DNA from: Phyto melanocephala
Lineage: Eukaryota; Arthropoda; Insecta; Diptera; Rhinophoridae
Reading direction: 5' to 3'
Length of the DNA stretch: 64,000 nt
Assembly (NCBI GenBank): GCA_941918925.1
Contig: OW799235.1
Coordinates: 36,540,701 to 36,604,700 of the forward strand
Position 1 is the first letter of the stretch; each line of letters begins with the position of its first letter. A model generated the notes under the pieces. It was not told the origin of the DNA and searched no databases. It saw only the letters and a program-made list of their open reading frames with translations. Shown here one piece after another: positions 11,016 to 23,340 of this stretch. The translations under genes and the position numbers were made by a program.

Positions 11016-12399
11016 GTATGTGTATTGTTTGTTTTTTAAGAAAATATATCAGCCAAAAAATTATTTCATTATTATATTTTGTAAGTTGAGATAGTTCCTG
11101 GCGTTGCCATATGGCTGCAGTCTTTCCTGGCTCCAGCTGGACAAGGACAAAAAAATAATTATGACGAAAAGATCTTTTCATGAGTAAAATTGGAATTTGA
11201 TAAAATTTTTTTTTAATTTGCGCAATAAAGTATTCTCCGACATAATGGGTTAGGGCATGCCTTTATTAAAAAAAAATTATCAGAAAACATTATTTAAGCA
11301 AATACATACTTTTTATACTGGCAATACCATCCACTTCTTTTACCATTTTGTTGGTAACTAAGCAAAACAACGAATTTATATTCATTCGGGTAGTCATCTT
11401 TAAACAGATTATGTTTATTTTTATTTGAATAAATTTATTAGTTTAGTTTAATAGTATTTAGTAAAACAAAACAAAAAAGAATTAAGTTAAAAAGGAGCTA
11501 CAGGACTGTTTTTCTTAGGAGCAGAAATGGTATTCGAATAACAACCTTTTTTTCTTTGTTTTGATTTTATTTACATCACTAAAAACACAACTCAAAAAAC
11601 GCAATTAGTTTCAAATTTTTTCATTAGCTTATTTTTCTAATTTAAATTAATTCATTTTTAGTACAACATACTAATACCATTTGTTGCTTCTGTTGATGTT
11701 TTTAACAACATTTAACTGCGTAATAAGCAGCAAGAAAAAAAAGGTCTTACCTTAGTAAAGGTGTAATGTATGTACATATGTATATTCCTACTTTAACATT
11801 TTTAACGATTATAAAGGCATGTTGAGCTTTTGCATATAACATTAGGGGTTTTGCTTAAAAATGGTTTATAAAGCTGTACTTAGTTTTTTGCATACGACGA
11901 ATAGATCGACCGCAGATCTTATAAATAATATAAATACAAATTTTAAAAATAAACTAAGCTTTTAAGGTCTTACTGCCTAGTGTTGTTAAATTGTACGGCA
12001 CTGTATTTGGCAAATGTTTTAAAATGTATTCTATAAATTTATATTAATGGTATTTTTGAAAATCAAAATTTATAAATGTTTTTGATGTTATTGATAATTG
12101 GGTGACAAGTTAAAATAGATGCATTTCATACGAAATAAAATATGTTTTTGGTTGTCCGTCGGTTTGTCTTTTTTTATGTCAATAAATATTGTTTTGCCGT
12201 ATTAATGTTGTTGTCTTTAAGCTTTCCAATTATTTATGGTTAAACAATTTATTGTTAATTTAATATCTAAGCTATATGTATAAAAACTGGTCGTTATTTA
12301 TTAGATCAAAAAAAACTTTGTATTTAAGAATATATCATATGTATATATATATATTCAGAAAATTTATTTTTGGTAATTTCTCACGTTAAAATACATACA
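11016..12399. other. Unassigned AT-rich DNA
   Basis: AT-rich, with microsatellite-like ATATAT and CATATGTATA stretches. Nothing supported. Confidence 0.4.
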
Positions 12400-12690
12400 T
12401 ATATAAATTTTGCTTGTATATTGTTTTATCTTATTTTATTATTGTTTTGTCTTATTTTATTTTATCTTATTTTATTAAATTTAATTAACACTTTGTTATT
12501 AAATTTGGTTAATTTCTATATTTTGCTTTTCTTAATTTTTTATTTAAAATTACTTACAATTTATGTTAAAAATTACACCTATTTTGTTATTATTTGCATA
12601 TGCTCAGTTCCATACTGCAATATAAGACTTAAAGTCTTGTGTATGGGACATCGAAAAGAAATAAAAATAAATAAATAAATAAATATCGGC
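12400..12690 (+). repeat. LINE 3' end with (AAATA)n-type tail
   Basis: A TTATTTTATC-rich stretch is followed by ATAAGACTTAAAGTCTTGTG and TATGGGACATCG, ending in AAATAAAAATAAATAAATAAATA. The short hairpin-like pair and simple A-rich tail resemble the 3' ends of fly jockey-type LINEs. Confidence 0.5.
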
Positions 12691-13557
12691 TTTATTTAAA
12701 ATTAATTTTAATTTGAATTTAAATGTTTGGCAATATTTGATTTAAAAAAAAATGTTAATTTTACTCTAATTTTTCAAACTGCAATCAACATAGATTAATG
12801 AATTTCTTAACAGAAAAATATTTTGTATTATTAATTTGAACTTAACTAGAATTTATACAAATTTCTTGTGTAATATGACACAGATGTAAAAATTATTAGA
12901 TTTACATTTCAGTTAGCCTGTCACTGCTATTTGATGGAAAAATTAATTTTTGATGCTGATAAAAATAGTTAATTATTCTTTTGGCAACACCAATTCAATA
13001 TTTTATTTTAATTGCATCAATCATATACATATTTGGAAATAAATACACAACAGTTGTCTTACTAAAGGTCTAAGGTTGTTACTAAATCTACCACGCTAAG
13101 AAACCATGGTAGGAAACAAAATTTTTAGTCATTATAAACGTATTTCTTCTGTGTGTACAAATATTAGCGTAACTAAAAACTTGTTTTCTTTGCAAAATCA
13201 TAGACTGAGTTAATTTTGTATGAATATTAAATGTAAATAGATGGAGATGTAGTTGTACTTACATAAGGTATCTAGTACAAGTCGTTTTTATTCAAAACTG
13301 AAGTACATAGAGCCACAATCTTATCTGGAAATTAGAAATATGACAGAATTAAGATATATATTCAAAGCTAGATGTGATTTAATTGAGTTGAATGGTACAA
13401 GGTTTCAGCAAAACATACCCCGTATATGCTCCTTATGCAATCTAAACTAAACCGAAACATTCTGCATTTTATAGCCAAATGCCTTATATTAGGACAAATA
13501 AGATTACAAAACTTTAAAAAACTATCTTAACAGAAAATGAGTTGATTAATATTCTAA

Positions 13558-14437
13558 ACTAGCCAAACCCGGCGCGCGTTGCTACGCCCCTTAATAAATC
13601 GAAATGCATTCTGAATTTTAATTGAATATCAAGTGCAAAAACCTAAATATTATAATTTTTTTTATGGGCGTGGTATTGCCCACTTTTCTAATCACGAAAT
13701 TGTAAAGTCATAACAGCTTAATATGTGTGCAAAGTTTCAGAAGAATCGGACCAGTGCAAGTACCTCAAAATTATAATTGTTTTTATGGGCGTGGCCCTGC
13801 CCACTTTTCTAATCATGAAATTGTAAAGTCATAACAGCTCAATTTGTGTGCAAAGGTTCAGAATAATCAGTCCAGTGCAAGTACCTCAAAATGATACCTA
13901 TTTTTTATGGGCGTGGCACTGCCCACTTTTCTGATCACGAAATTATTTAGTCATGACAGCTCAATATGTGTGCAAAGTTTCAGGAAAATCGCTCTGGTGC
14001 AAGTACCTCAAAATTATAACCTTTTTTTATGGGCGTGGCCCTGCCCACTTTTCTAATCACGAAATTATATGGTTATGATAGCTTAGTATATGTGCAAAGT
14101 TTCAGAAAAATCGGTCAAGTGCAAGTACCTCAAAATTAAAACTTTTTTAGGGGCATGGCCCTGCCCACTTTTCTTATCACGAAATTATTTAGTCATGACA
14201 GCTCGATATGTGTGCAAAGTTTCAGAAAAATCGGTCAAGTGCAAGTAGCTAAAACTGATAACTAATTTTTATGGGCGTGGCCCCGCCCACTTTTTTCCAC
14301 CCATAAACACTCCCTGGCATGTGTCCAACAACTTGCCAAAGTTTGAGTCCGATCGGTTTTACAGTTTCGGAGTCTATAGCTAACACACACACACACACAC
14401 ACAGAGTTTCACTTTTATATATATAGATGATAAAGAC
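13558..14437 (+). repeat. Dispersed insect repeat with five to six tandem ~120-bp modules
   Basis: Starts CTAGCCAAACCCGGCGCGCG and ends with a CA microsatellite (about 14383-14402), then AGAGTTTCACTTTTATATATATAG. In between, a unit containing ATGGGCGTGGCCCTGCCCAC, TTTTCTAATCACGAAAT, CATAACAGCTCAATATGTG, TGCAAAGTTTCAGAA and CAGTGCAAGTACCTCAAAAT recurs at about 13665, 13785, 13908, 14028, 14150 and 14270. Similar ACCCGGC-start / TATATAGA-end repeats are common in insect genomes; their class is unsettled. Confidence 0.75.
14383..14402 (+). repeat. (CA)n microsatellite
   Basis: A run of about ten CA dinucleotides near the 3' end of the surrounding dispersed repeat. Confidence 0.9.
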
Positions 14438-14640
14438 AATTTCAAATATTTATCCCGCTATATTATAAATGCGATAGGCTACAGAGAGATATTAATAACT
14501 GAGTTTAATGATTAATTTTTATGTAACATAAAACAATATTTGTTATATGCATATATAATAACCTTTTCCGACAGACGACGTCATGTCATAGTGGTATGTT
14601 CAATTTTGATTACTTGAAATGAATTCAAAATAAAGAACAA

Positions 14641-16019
14641 TTAACTAACTAACTATTAAATGTAAATAGTTAATTTTTTCAAATTCTTAGACCCCTCAAA
14701 ATGGTCTAGTTACACCCGTGGGTAATAAGAACATACTTTGTTACGCTTTCCTTTTCATGTATGCTGCAAGCCAGTAAGCGAATAGAATCTACACTGCTTA
14801 CAAAATTAGAAGAAAACAACTGATGGGTTTCTTAACTGCCATCATTATTCCCCTCTAAAATGTAATAATATATAAAATAATAAAGAAATACGAAACACTT
14901 AAACATCAACACACAGTCAGTCGAGCAATTAACGACATCCACAAACACATTGTTACAGACACTTTCAAATGGTGAGTGCAAACAACTTGTGAATTCAATA
15001 AAATTCGAACTCCCGCTGTTATTACGACTGTAAATGACATTAATTATAATATCCATACATACGTGCATCATAATTTAATATGACTTATGACAATAAAAAG
15101 AGATCAATAAAAACAACAAAACTAATAAATAAATAAATAAAAATGTTCTTATTTATATGAAAAATATAAACAAAGAGTTCTAAGTAATAAATATAATATA
15201 AATATTTAGTACATACATATGTTTCTTCGCATGTGAATTAATGGTAGAATTGCTAAATGAAGTTATAAATAAAAATGTTTACATACAAACAAATACGACA
15301 TTCATACTTCATTGTATTAAATTTAAGAAGTGTTAGTTAGTTCTATAGAATTATCCCGAAATACTATATAATAAAAAGAAAGTACTAAAATGAACATAAA
15401 CTTATGTGTAGTTTGTAAGTTGGAACAATGAGATTTCAATAATTTTTACATGAATTCTGAATAAAATATTATATTCCGATAACAATGTATAATCAATTTG
15501 TATCTTTTAATGTTATTGTTCGCAACTTATTTTGGCCAAGTTTGTGCCTTATAATGCACTTTTTAAAATTACTCCTGTTCAATTTTATCTAAAAATACCC
15601 ATCCCCCACCTTCGAGGGGATTGTCTACGGGTTCATTGTCATCGCCTTATCATCTATTTAACTCCTACCTCTTTAGCTAATTAAATTGGATTACATTGGA
15701 GTGTAACTACACAGAGAAAACAGTACCACAATTATTGCCAATCGCTTAGTTGAGTTGTGTTAGTAGAATTTTGAAAACAAATATCGTCATTCGTAAATTA
15801 ATGCATTAAGAAATTATAATTCTTGCAGTAGAAATTTTATACACACAAAAGAAAAGTTCGTTTACAAGAAACATTTGATTGGCAATAAATTTGATTGTCT
15901 AATTTCTGGGTGTTCAGCAATTATTTTTCTTTGATTATCTCTCATATTATCACTAGAGTCCTGACGACGAAACCATAGCTGGTGGCGAATTGCATTCCTT
16001 TCGGCTAGTATCAGAAAAA
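14641..16019. other. Unassigned AT-rich DNA
   Basis: No coding similarity. A less AT-rich patch at 15595-15700 has no recognisable motif. Confidence 0.4.
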
Positions 16020-17990
16020 ATATAAAGGGTGTCTCATTAAGAATTCACTTGTTAAATTAAGTAGAATTTTTTTGTGCAAGTGGCAACTCTGAAATTCAGC
16101 AGCTGTAACATAAATTTATTCCAATTATTAAAAATAGAGCACTTTACAAAAGAACAACGCGTTATAATTATGAAAACTTTTTACAAAAATTTTGAAAGTT
16201 ATACTGTGACCACTCTCACACGGGGGGCGGGGGGGTTGTTCTTTCATACCATGTGATATAAGGCCATGATGGCTTTATCTCTCATTCAATAGGGAGATAA
16301 AGCCTTTTTATTTTTTTTTTTAATTTGAATGGGAGGTAAAGCCATCATGGCCTTATCTCACATTAGCAATATTAGAAAATGGCTTTATCTCTCATTTCAG
16401 TTTTTAAGAACTTTTGCATTTTACATTGATTAATAGTTTTCTTATTTTTATAATTAAGAGGTAATAATAATAAAAAAAGTAAAATTTGTAAGGGAAAATC
16501 AACACTTTTCTTATTTTTATAATTAATTATAAAATGTCTTCTAGGAGACACTAAAGTTAAGTATTGTAATCTGGCCTAGCGTACTAAAGTTTTTCTGCGT
16601 TGCGGCCTGCGGCCGTGCTTACGGGTTTTCTCCTCCAGTTGGACGCGCCAGGTGGCTTCGCTGAATAAAGTTTTCCTGCGTGCGTCACAAGAATAAAAAT
16701 TAATTGATTATAAAAATAATTATAACAATATTCTGAAAAAATATGGCTTTATCTCTCATTTGCCAAAAAAAATATGGCTTTATCTCTCATTTCGCACAAT
16801 TTTAAATATGGCCTTACCTCTCAATGATTTATGGCTTTATCTCCCATTCAATTGAGCAATAAAGCCATCATGGCCTTATCTCACATGGTATTAAAGCACC
16901 CCCCCCCCCCCCTCTCACACTAACAAGAATTTTAAGTCAAAAAAGTGCACCTAATGTGTCAACCATTCGAGATGTGATCAAAAATTTTAAAGAAATTGAG
17001 TCGGCTATCGCCAGTAAGACTTCTTTCTGTACGTCAACGTACCGGTCAGACTCTTGAAAAGATTCCCAATGTAATCGAGAGTATCGCCGATAATCCAATA
17101 ACATTAATTCGGCATCGATTTTCACAACCTCAATTTTCATGATGCATTATGCAGTGAATTTTGACCAAACGACTGCAATTTCGTCCGTACAAAATTTAGC
17201 TTACTCAAAAGCTCATGCAAGCAGAACATGGAAAGCACTGAAAATTATATACATGTAGGACGAATACCGAAGCAGACCTCTTTCAGAGATCCTTCATTTC
17301 TCTGTGATTACAAGAATACCAAAGAGGTCTTACGGAGCCTTGTGCCGCCACAGGGTTCGCTGCAGACACTGACAATTCGTTTAACGGATAATTGAGCAAA
17401 ATGAAGTCAGTGCCAATTTTTTTAAGGAAGTCATCTTCCCCGATGAAGTTCATTTCCACATGAATGGCTTCATGAATATAATTATTTAATTTGCGGCTTA
17501 GAAAATCTTTATGCAATCTACGAGAAACAAATGAGTATCTGTTTGGTGTGGATTTTGGACAGGCGTCGTTATTAAGCCTTATTTTTAAAGTGAGGCCAAA
17601 ATTACAGTGCCTGTGTACGACATTCGTTAATGGAACATGATACCGGGGTCGCAACTGAAACTGGACGACATGCAATATGCCTTACCGCGCATTAAACAAA
17701 CCAGTTATTTAGTGCAGCATCAATTTCCAGACCATATAACTACAAGAAATTCTGATGTCAACTGGCGAACAAGGTCATGGAATTTAACGCCGTGTATGCT
17801 ATTCGCATTTTTAACATTAGTCCTATAGATCTTCGTCAATATAAAACGGTTCATTCTTGTCAAGGCAGGTTACCTTACGACGATCCACTTTCTATGACGT
17901 TAAAGTATATAAAGAAAATGGCAATGAAAGAGTCTTATCCTGAGAAGGGAAATATTGAAATATCGCCGAAGATAGTCCCAAGCTAACGTG
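16020..17990 (+). pseudogene. Mariner-like transposase relic split by a 690-bp insertion
   Basis: The N-terminal HTH lies at about 16130-16221 (EHFTKEQRVIIMKTFYKN, then ESYTVTTLT). It resumes after the insert with LTRILSQKSAPNVSTIRDVI (from 16919), followed by frameshifted RTPxNI-, HRSQQLxI- and LQFRPYKIQL-like stretches (17080-17210). The first catalytic block is FPDEVHFHMNGF (17435-17470). The third block region near 17755-17800 reads NWRTRSWNLTPCMLF, with the last Asp lost. Similarity fades by about 17990. GGGTGTCTCATTAAG at 16027 may be its left end. Frameshifts and stops show it is a fossil. Confidence 0.8.
16222..16911. mobile_element. Fold-back DNA element with G-tract ends, 690 bp, 9-bp duplication
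   Basis: Flanked by direct repeats CTCTCACAC (16213-16221 and 16912-16920). Ends are inverted: GGGGGGCGGGGGG...ATACCATGTGATATAAGG on the left, the inverse at 16853-16911 ending in a C run. Inside are many copies, in both orientations, of ATGGCTTTATCTCTCATT (16270, 16378, 16743, 16774, 16830; inverse near 16305, 16330 and 16850), so each end can fold on itself. The middle has a strikingly GC-rich block at about 16595-16685. No transposase is encoded. Removing it with one duplication copy restores the mariner frame. A 9-bp duplication suggests a Mutator-like or related superfamily; class uncertain. Confidence 0.8.
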
Positions 17991-19387
17991 GTGTGAATCA
18001 ACTGATTAACTGTATTGTAAAAGATTGTCTTAGCTACAAGCATGACAAGATAGAGCCAATCGGAGAAATTTTACAAAATAATTCATCAAATCTATTTATT
18101 TAACTTCAATTATAATATTTTTGTGTGAAATGGAAACTCCAATGAAGTAATGAATTCGTTGCATATTCTGTATCTGCTCCTCAACTAAAAAACAAAATTC
18201 TCCAACAAAAAATATGTTCATATTAACGTGACTAAAAATAAGATATTAAAGTGTGCATTAATATTTTTGGTATTGTAGTTACTCTGTACTAAAATCTTAC
18301 ATAAGTAGCTGGTGTAGAATTCTCAGCTGACGTGATATGCAAAGTAGGTAATACCGAAGCATATCATGTGTTTTTGTAGTGTATTCTTTAGCATTAGGAG
18401 AATACCCAACGGGGATATCTCACAATATCTAAAACGTACCAGCGGATCAAACTTTACGGCCCTGTCTCAATTCAACTTATCATAAGCGTATTAAATGAAT
18501 ATTCTCAATAAAAACGGTTGTATGATAACTGGATAGTAAATTATGTAGCATTTGTCATAATGGCGTAATAAATATTTTATGTTTGTCGAACATAATCTCA
18601 CCTGTACATAAGTACTATGTGCAAACATACAATGAATATGTACATATGTATTAAATACATACATTTTTGTGGACTTAAGGGTCTTTCATCACAACAAATT
18701 TAAGGTTTATCGATAGTCATCTGCTATAAATTCAAAGCAGCATTATAATGGCAAATCAGGGATTTTCTGAATAAAATAAATGATGTAGTATACTAATTCT
18801 GGACACACAAACAAATTACATTTTATGCCTTTGTTTTTTTGTAGTAGATATCTTTGTTTTTTTATTATTATTATTTTTTCTTTTTTTTTGTTGAAACGAT
18901 ATTGACGTTTTTAATGAAAGCAAATAAAAATATTGATGATGACGTTTATGATGATGGTTTCGTTGTTTATTTTCTTTTTTTTTTTTTTGTTATAACGATG
19001 TTGAGGTTGATACATTAGAATTATGTCAAAACTAAATATAAAACAGCACGCACATTTTGTTTTTCTTTTTTTTTTTAGCAAGAAAAAAAAAACACAAAGA
19101 GGAAAAACACCGGTATACAACAAATAAAATTTAACTACATTTTCGTTTGTGTGTTTGTGTCTTCTCTAATGTGTGCAGCATTATTAATAATACGGGCTTT
19201 TTCATATAAAAATATAATAGCCAAATAGCCAACCATCCTACTCATACATATAAGGTAAATCGTGCATTTATTCTACCGGTAGAGTCTTTTGCCCTGCACC
19301 TAACATTAGCGATATAAATTTGAAAAAAAAAAATTAAATATAAATACAAATTGCGAACATATAAATTGTGTACCTTATGAATATAAA
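17991..19387. other. Unassigned AT-rich DNA
   Basis: Contains poly-T and TTATTATTATT tracts around 18840-18990 and nothing else recognised. Confidence 0.4.
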
Positions 19388-21829
19388 AACAAGTAAGAGC
19401 ACTATATTCGGCTGTGCCGAATCTTTTATACCCACCACCAATTTTGTGTACATTTAAAGCACAATATTTATTATTTTGTTAATCGCTATGGAATAATCTC
19501 TTTATAATAAAATATGTATCACTTTCTTTGTAGAGGGTGGTTCAATTTTAAGGGCTAATGTTTAAGGTGGACCACATCTAAACTTCAACTTTTTTCTTGT
19601 ATTTCATTTGACATTTCTCAATCTCAGACTAACTCAATTTGAACCGTGGAAAGATACGCAATCGAGCAACGCTTTTAAATATTAAAGATTTATATAAAAA
19701 TGGGCGTTCAAATCAAAATTAATTTTGTGCACTTCGTGATTCTTTTGGTCAACATAATCGTTCGAATTCGTCCACAATCGTGAGAATTGTAAAAAATATT
19801 TAAATGTCTGCAAAGCAGGTCTGTATGAAATGTGAAAACATCTGTGAATGCCATCTTAGTTCGTTGAATGGGAAACATTGCTGTTTTTCACGTTAACGTG
19901 GCAAAAGAGCAAGCAACCTTGACTTATCATCGTGCCCAACAATTGAGCATCGACAGTGTCATTGAAAATTTGGACTATCGGATCGTGGTGTGCCGCCTAG
20001 GTTGAGGGGCCATTTGGCCGATATTTTGTTCCATACATAATTGAAGCATACAAATATTAACATTATCAAAATAAATGATAATAATTTCATAATAATTTTA
20101 TTCAAAATCAACATAGTCCCTTAAAATTAAACCACCCATTATAACTTTGGTACGCTAGTAAAATGTTTTCGTAAATTTAGTCTGTCAATGAAAGTGGCCG
20201 TTAAAATACGCGTGTCAATAAAGTTTCTGCTAATAAACATAACTTAGATATTTCAATATAGTCCTTTAGTATTCCAAAATCTTTATTCATAGAGAATTTA
20301 CATGAATTTAAGAGGAAGAAAGTGAATTTAAGGTTAAATTTTAAGGGCCACAGGGTGATTTAAAATATACATTCTCTGCATTTTTCTAAAACGGGAAATT
20401 TATTAGTAAAGTTTTGATTTTTAAACTTCTATAACATTTTGCTTTTAAAAGATTTTCAAACGAAATAAGTTTTGTATAATTTTAAAATTTGTAAGCCATT
20501 AGTACATGAAAATAAATTGTTTATAATGTTTAAAGATAATTTTTTTTGACTTAGGTCAAAATTTTCCTAAATTCCCATTTTTAATAGAGCATAACTTCAG
20601 GAGAACATAAGCATAAGTTGTTAGCATGCCATCTAGTAGTTGCTAGTAGAGTCATCTATCTTATCATCTTTATCTTATATTTAGCTACAGTACAATAAAT
20701 GGCGAATTGTATGATGAATAAATGCTAATATATATGACTAATATATTTTTATAAAAATTTAAAGAAAAAAGTGTGCGTGGCACATCTATTTTCCGTTATA
20801 ACGAAGACTTTGACCAAAAAACCATGTTTGCAAAATTTCAGAATCGTACATATAGTTTTGTCAGTTTTATTACGTTTTAAATTTGAAATATACACTGTGC
20901 GGTATAAGTTTACGTACATTTTTATCTATAACTCTTTTCCTAATTCATAGATTTAAGCGATTTTCAGGGAAAAATATTCTTTTGACTCGATAAATATATA
21001 TTCGAAGTTTCATGACTACGTTAATGCGTCTGGACACAATTCAAAAGTGAAAGTGGGCGTTATAGTAGGCGTGTCAAAGTTATTTTTGCTAATGAGTACA
21101 TCTTAGGTGTTTCAATATAGCCCTTTATTATTCCAAAATCTTTATTAATAGAGAAATTATATGAATTTTAGGTAAAACGTTATATGGGAGGTGGGCGTAA
21201 AAGTAGGCGTGGCACATTGATTTTCCGTTAAAAAAAAGCGTCTCACCAAAAAACAAAGTCTGCAAAATTTCAGAGTCGTACATCCAATTTTGTTGCTTTT
21301 ATGACGTTTTTGTTTTTAAATATACCGAAAAATACACTGTGCGGTATAAATTTTCGTACATTTTGATCGATAACTCCTCTCCTAATGCATAGATTAAGAC
21401 AATTTTCGGAGAAAAATATTGTCCTTACCCAGGAAATATATATTCGAAGTTTCATGAGTCTACGTTAAGGCGTTTGGACACAATTCCAATTTATTCGATG
21501 TTCGAAGGACACGGTTTTTCGACCTACTCTTGCTTTTCGAGCTATAACTCTCTTCCTGATATTCCGATTTAGCCCATTTTCAATACCAAACCTTGTCTAT
21601 AAGAAAGATTCTGGCAAAATTTGAGCCCCCTAGCTTTTTCGGTGCGACCTCTATCGTGCTTTCAACAGACGGACAGACGGATGGACATAGCTAGATGGTC
21701 ATAAAATCAAACCCCGATTCAGAATTTATATACTTTATGGGGTCTAAAATGTATATTTCGATGTGTTACAAACGGAATGACAAAATGAATATATCCCCAC
21801 CATTTTTTTGGTGGCGGGTATAAAAATAT
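19388..21829 (-). repeat. HINE-A, near full-length, with a mariner inside
   Basis: Read in reverse, it starts at 21829 with TATACCCGCCACC, then CCCCATAAAGTATATAAATT, GTCCGTCTGTTGAAAGCACG and GCTCGAACCGAAAAAGC, and ends at 19388 with the hairpin ATTCGGCACAGCCGAAT and CTCTTACTTGTT. A module of roughly 430 bp, from ACGCC(T/C)AC to GGACACAATT, occurs twice (about 20200-21040, with extra sequence, and 21050-21485). A deleted mariner sits at 19531-20141. No coding capacity; mobilisation would depend on a Helentron elsewhere. Confidence 0.8.
19531..20141 (+). mobile_element. Internally deleted mariner (MITE-like) inside HINE-A
   Basis: Terminal repeats GAGGGTGGTTCAATTTTAAG at 19533 and the inverse CTTAAAATTAAACCACCCAT ending at 20139, with TA at both outer edges (19531-19532, 20140-20141). 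After the left end comes a degraded N-terminus, MERYxIEQR- then RALRDFFGQHNRSNSSTIVR (about 19650-19800); near the right end is the C-terminal tail GGHLADILF- (about 20000-20030). The whole catalytic core is deleted. The uninterrupted HINE-A sequence at 34170-34200 reads through the same TA, confirming the boundaries. Confidence 0.85.
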
Positions 21830-22789
21830 AGTAAATAAACTTATATTTAAATTTGGATTTAAATAATTATTCGCTAATAAATGAAAAAACTAAAAAGTTA
21901 GCATAACAAATATTTCTAATGTAGTTCTCCATAATTTGGGCTTCGATTTTCAATCTCAATCAATATGGAAGTTTTGTGTGCTCTCGTAAATGGGTTCAAG
22001 TAAGAATTATCTTCGAATCGAATGCAAAAATTAATTTATTGCGATTCATCATCTAACAGCAACAAGCATAAACCCGAGTTAATTACAACGATATATATTC
22101 GCTTGGGACCTTCTATGACGAAATCTAGTTCTTGAAACTGACTAGTCATTGTAGGGCAATTATTGATGGCACACTACCAGCTTTAAAGTTTATTTGTCTT
22201 GATCCATTCATATAAAAAATAAAAATAAAATAGAAATTAGAAAACACGGATGTGTGCGCCGTTGACCAAAGCATTTCTAACACAAGTATTTTTCATTTTA
22301 ATCAAAATTTGTGTTTTTTATATTTTTTTCTTGTGTTTTTTTAGTTTACGGCTTTGAGGAGGGTAATTTTTACAATGATATATTGTTAAATATTTTTCTA
22401 TATGTACGTACATGTATGCATGTATGTATATTTAGAATGTTGAAAAAGTATTTACATACATATAAACATTAATACATGCAAACTTGTGTATGCAGAACTG
22501 TAGCAGACATTCAGTTAAATAAACAACAACATGTTGGAATTCTATAGATTTTAATGTGTCGAATTTTAAATACCCTTCACCAATTTCATTGAATTTCATA
22601 CACGCTAACCAAAAAACATTATTTTTGTATGTGCTTTGTTTACACTGTAACGACATACATTTAATTTATTGTTGTCTTCTTAATTGAAAAATAATAATTT
22701 TTATGTAAAAAAGAGGCAGTTAAGTTTATATCTTACAAAGGTTTTACCAATAAGGACTTGACTAATGTTTTAAATAAAACGTAAACCAT
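21830..22789. other. Unassigned AT-rich DNA
   Basis: No gene seen. A lone AATACCCTTCACCAATTT at 22568 resembles the start of HINE-B but is not followed by the rest. Confidence 0.4.
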
Positions 22790-23340
22790 TTGAGATATTT
22801 CCAAAACTTTATGATCGATCTGAAATACAATCAAAACATTTATTGGTGGAAGTCGACTTTGTTTATATGGCCACCGCGGCATGTCGGTAGCGGTCGATTT
22901 TGGATCCAATTTTCGATGACTGGATTACACATTTCAGCCGTAACGGATGCTATTTCGCGTTCAATGTTGGCTCTTTGACGTAAGATTTGACGTAAGAAAG
23001 AAATCTACCGGCGTTAAATAGCACGAACGGGGTGGCCACTTGACTGGTCCGTTTCCTGAGATAACACGCTCCCCAAACTTACTCTTCAACAAATCGATTG
23101 TAACGTGTGCTGTGTAGCTTGTGGCACCGCTCTGTTGAAACCACATGTCGTCCAAGCCCATGTTTTCCAATTCGGGCCAAAAATAATTGATAATCATTGC
23201 GCGATAACGATCGCCATTCACAGTAACGTGACGATCGTTATTGTCGACGAAAAAATATGGCCCAATGACGCTGCTGGCATGAAGCACATGTGGATTTTCA
23301 CCAGACCAATAACGCATATTCTGCTTATTGAAGTTTATGA
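22790..23340 (-). pseudogene. DD41D mariner transposase relic
   Basis: The minus-strand frame from 23317 to 22964 encodes NPHVLHASSVIGPYFF, then RHVTVNGDRYRAMI, DDMWFQQSGATSYTA and WPPRSCYLTPVDFFL. The spacing from QQ[S] to VD is 41 residues, but the second catalytic Asp is replaced by Ser. The frame then shifts and the C-terminal part (ANIEREIAS, RGGH-like) continues down to about 22860. No N-terminal HTH or first catalytic Asp is found, and no terminal repeats were identified. Confidence 0.85.

Larger units (their letters stand above)
13245..14640 (+). pseudogene. LINE ORF2 C-terminus, interrupted by the 13558-14437 repeat
   Basis: The frame at 13253-13450 reads LRYIFKARCDLIELNG then CSLCNLN. 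With one frameshift it continues through CHFIAKC-like and LGQIRLQNFKK, ending ENELINILN at about 13557. This is the zinc-knuckle-like Cys/His tail found after the RT of jockey/I-type LINEs. The reading resumes after the insert with DKDNFKYLSRYI and NAIGYREIL (14439-14500). The 3' UTR runs to about 14640 and ends CAAAATAAAGAACAATTAAC followed by TAACTAAC repeats. Only the tail of the element is present, as expected for a 5'-truncated LINE copy. Confidence 0.7.

Noticed and set aside
13558..14437. Regularly spaced repeats considered as a CRISPR array
   Set aside because: Units are long, diverged and contiguous with no unique spacers, and the host is an animal.
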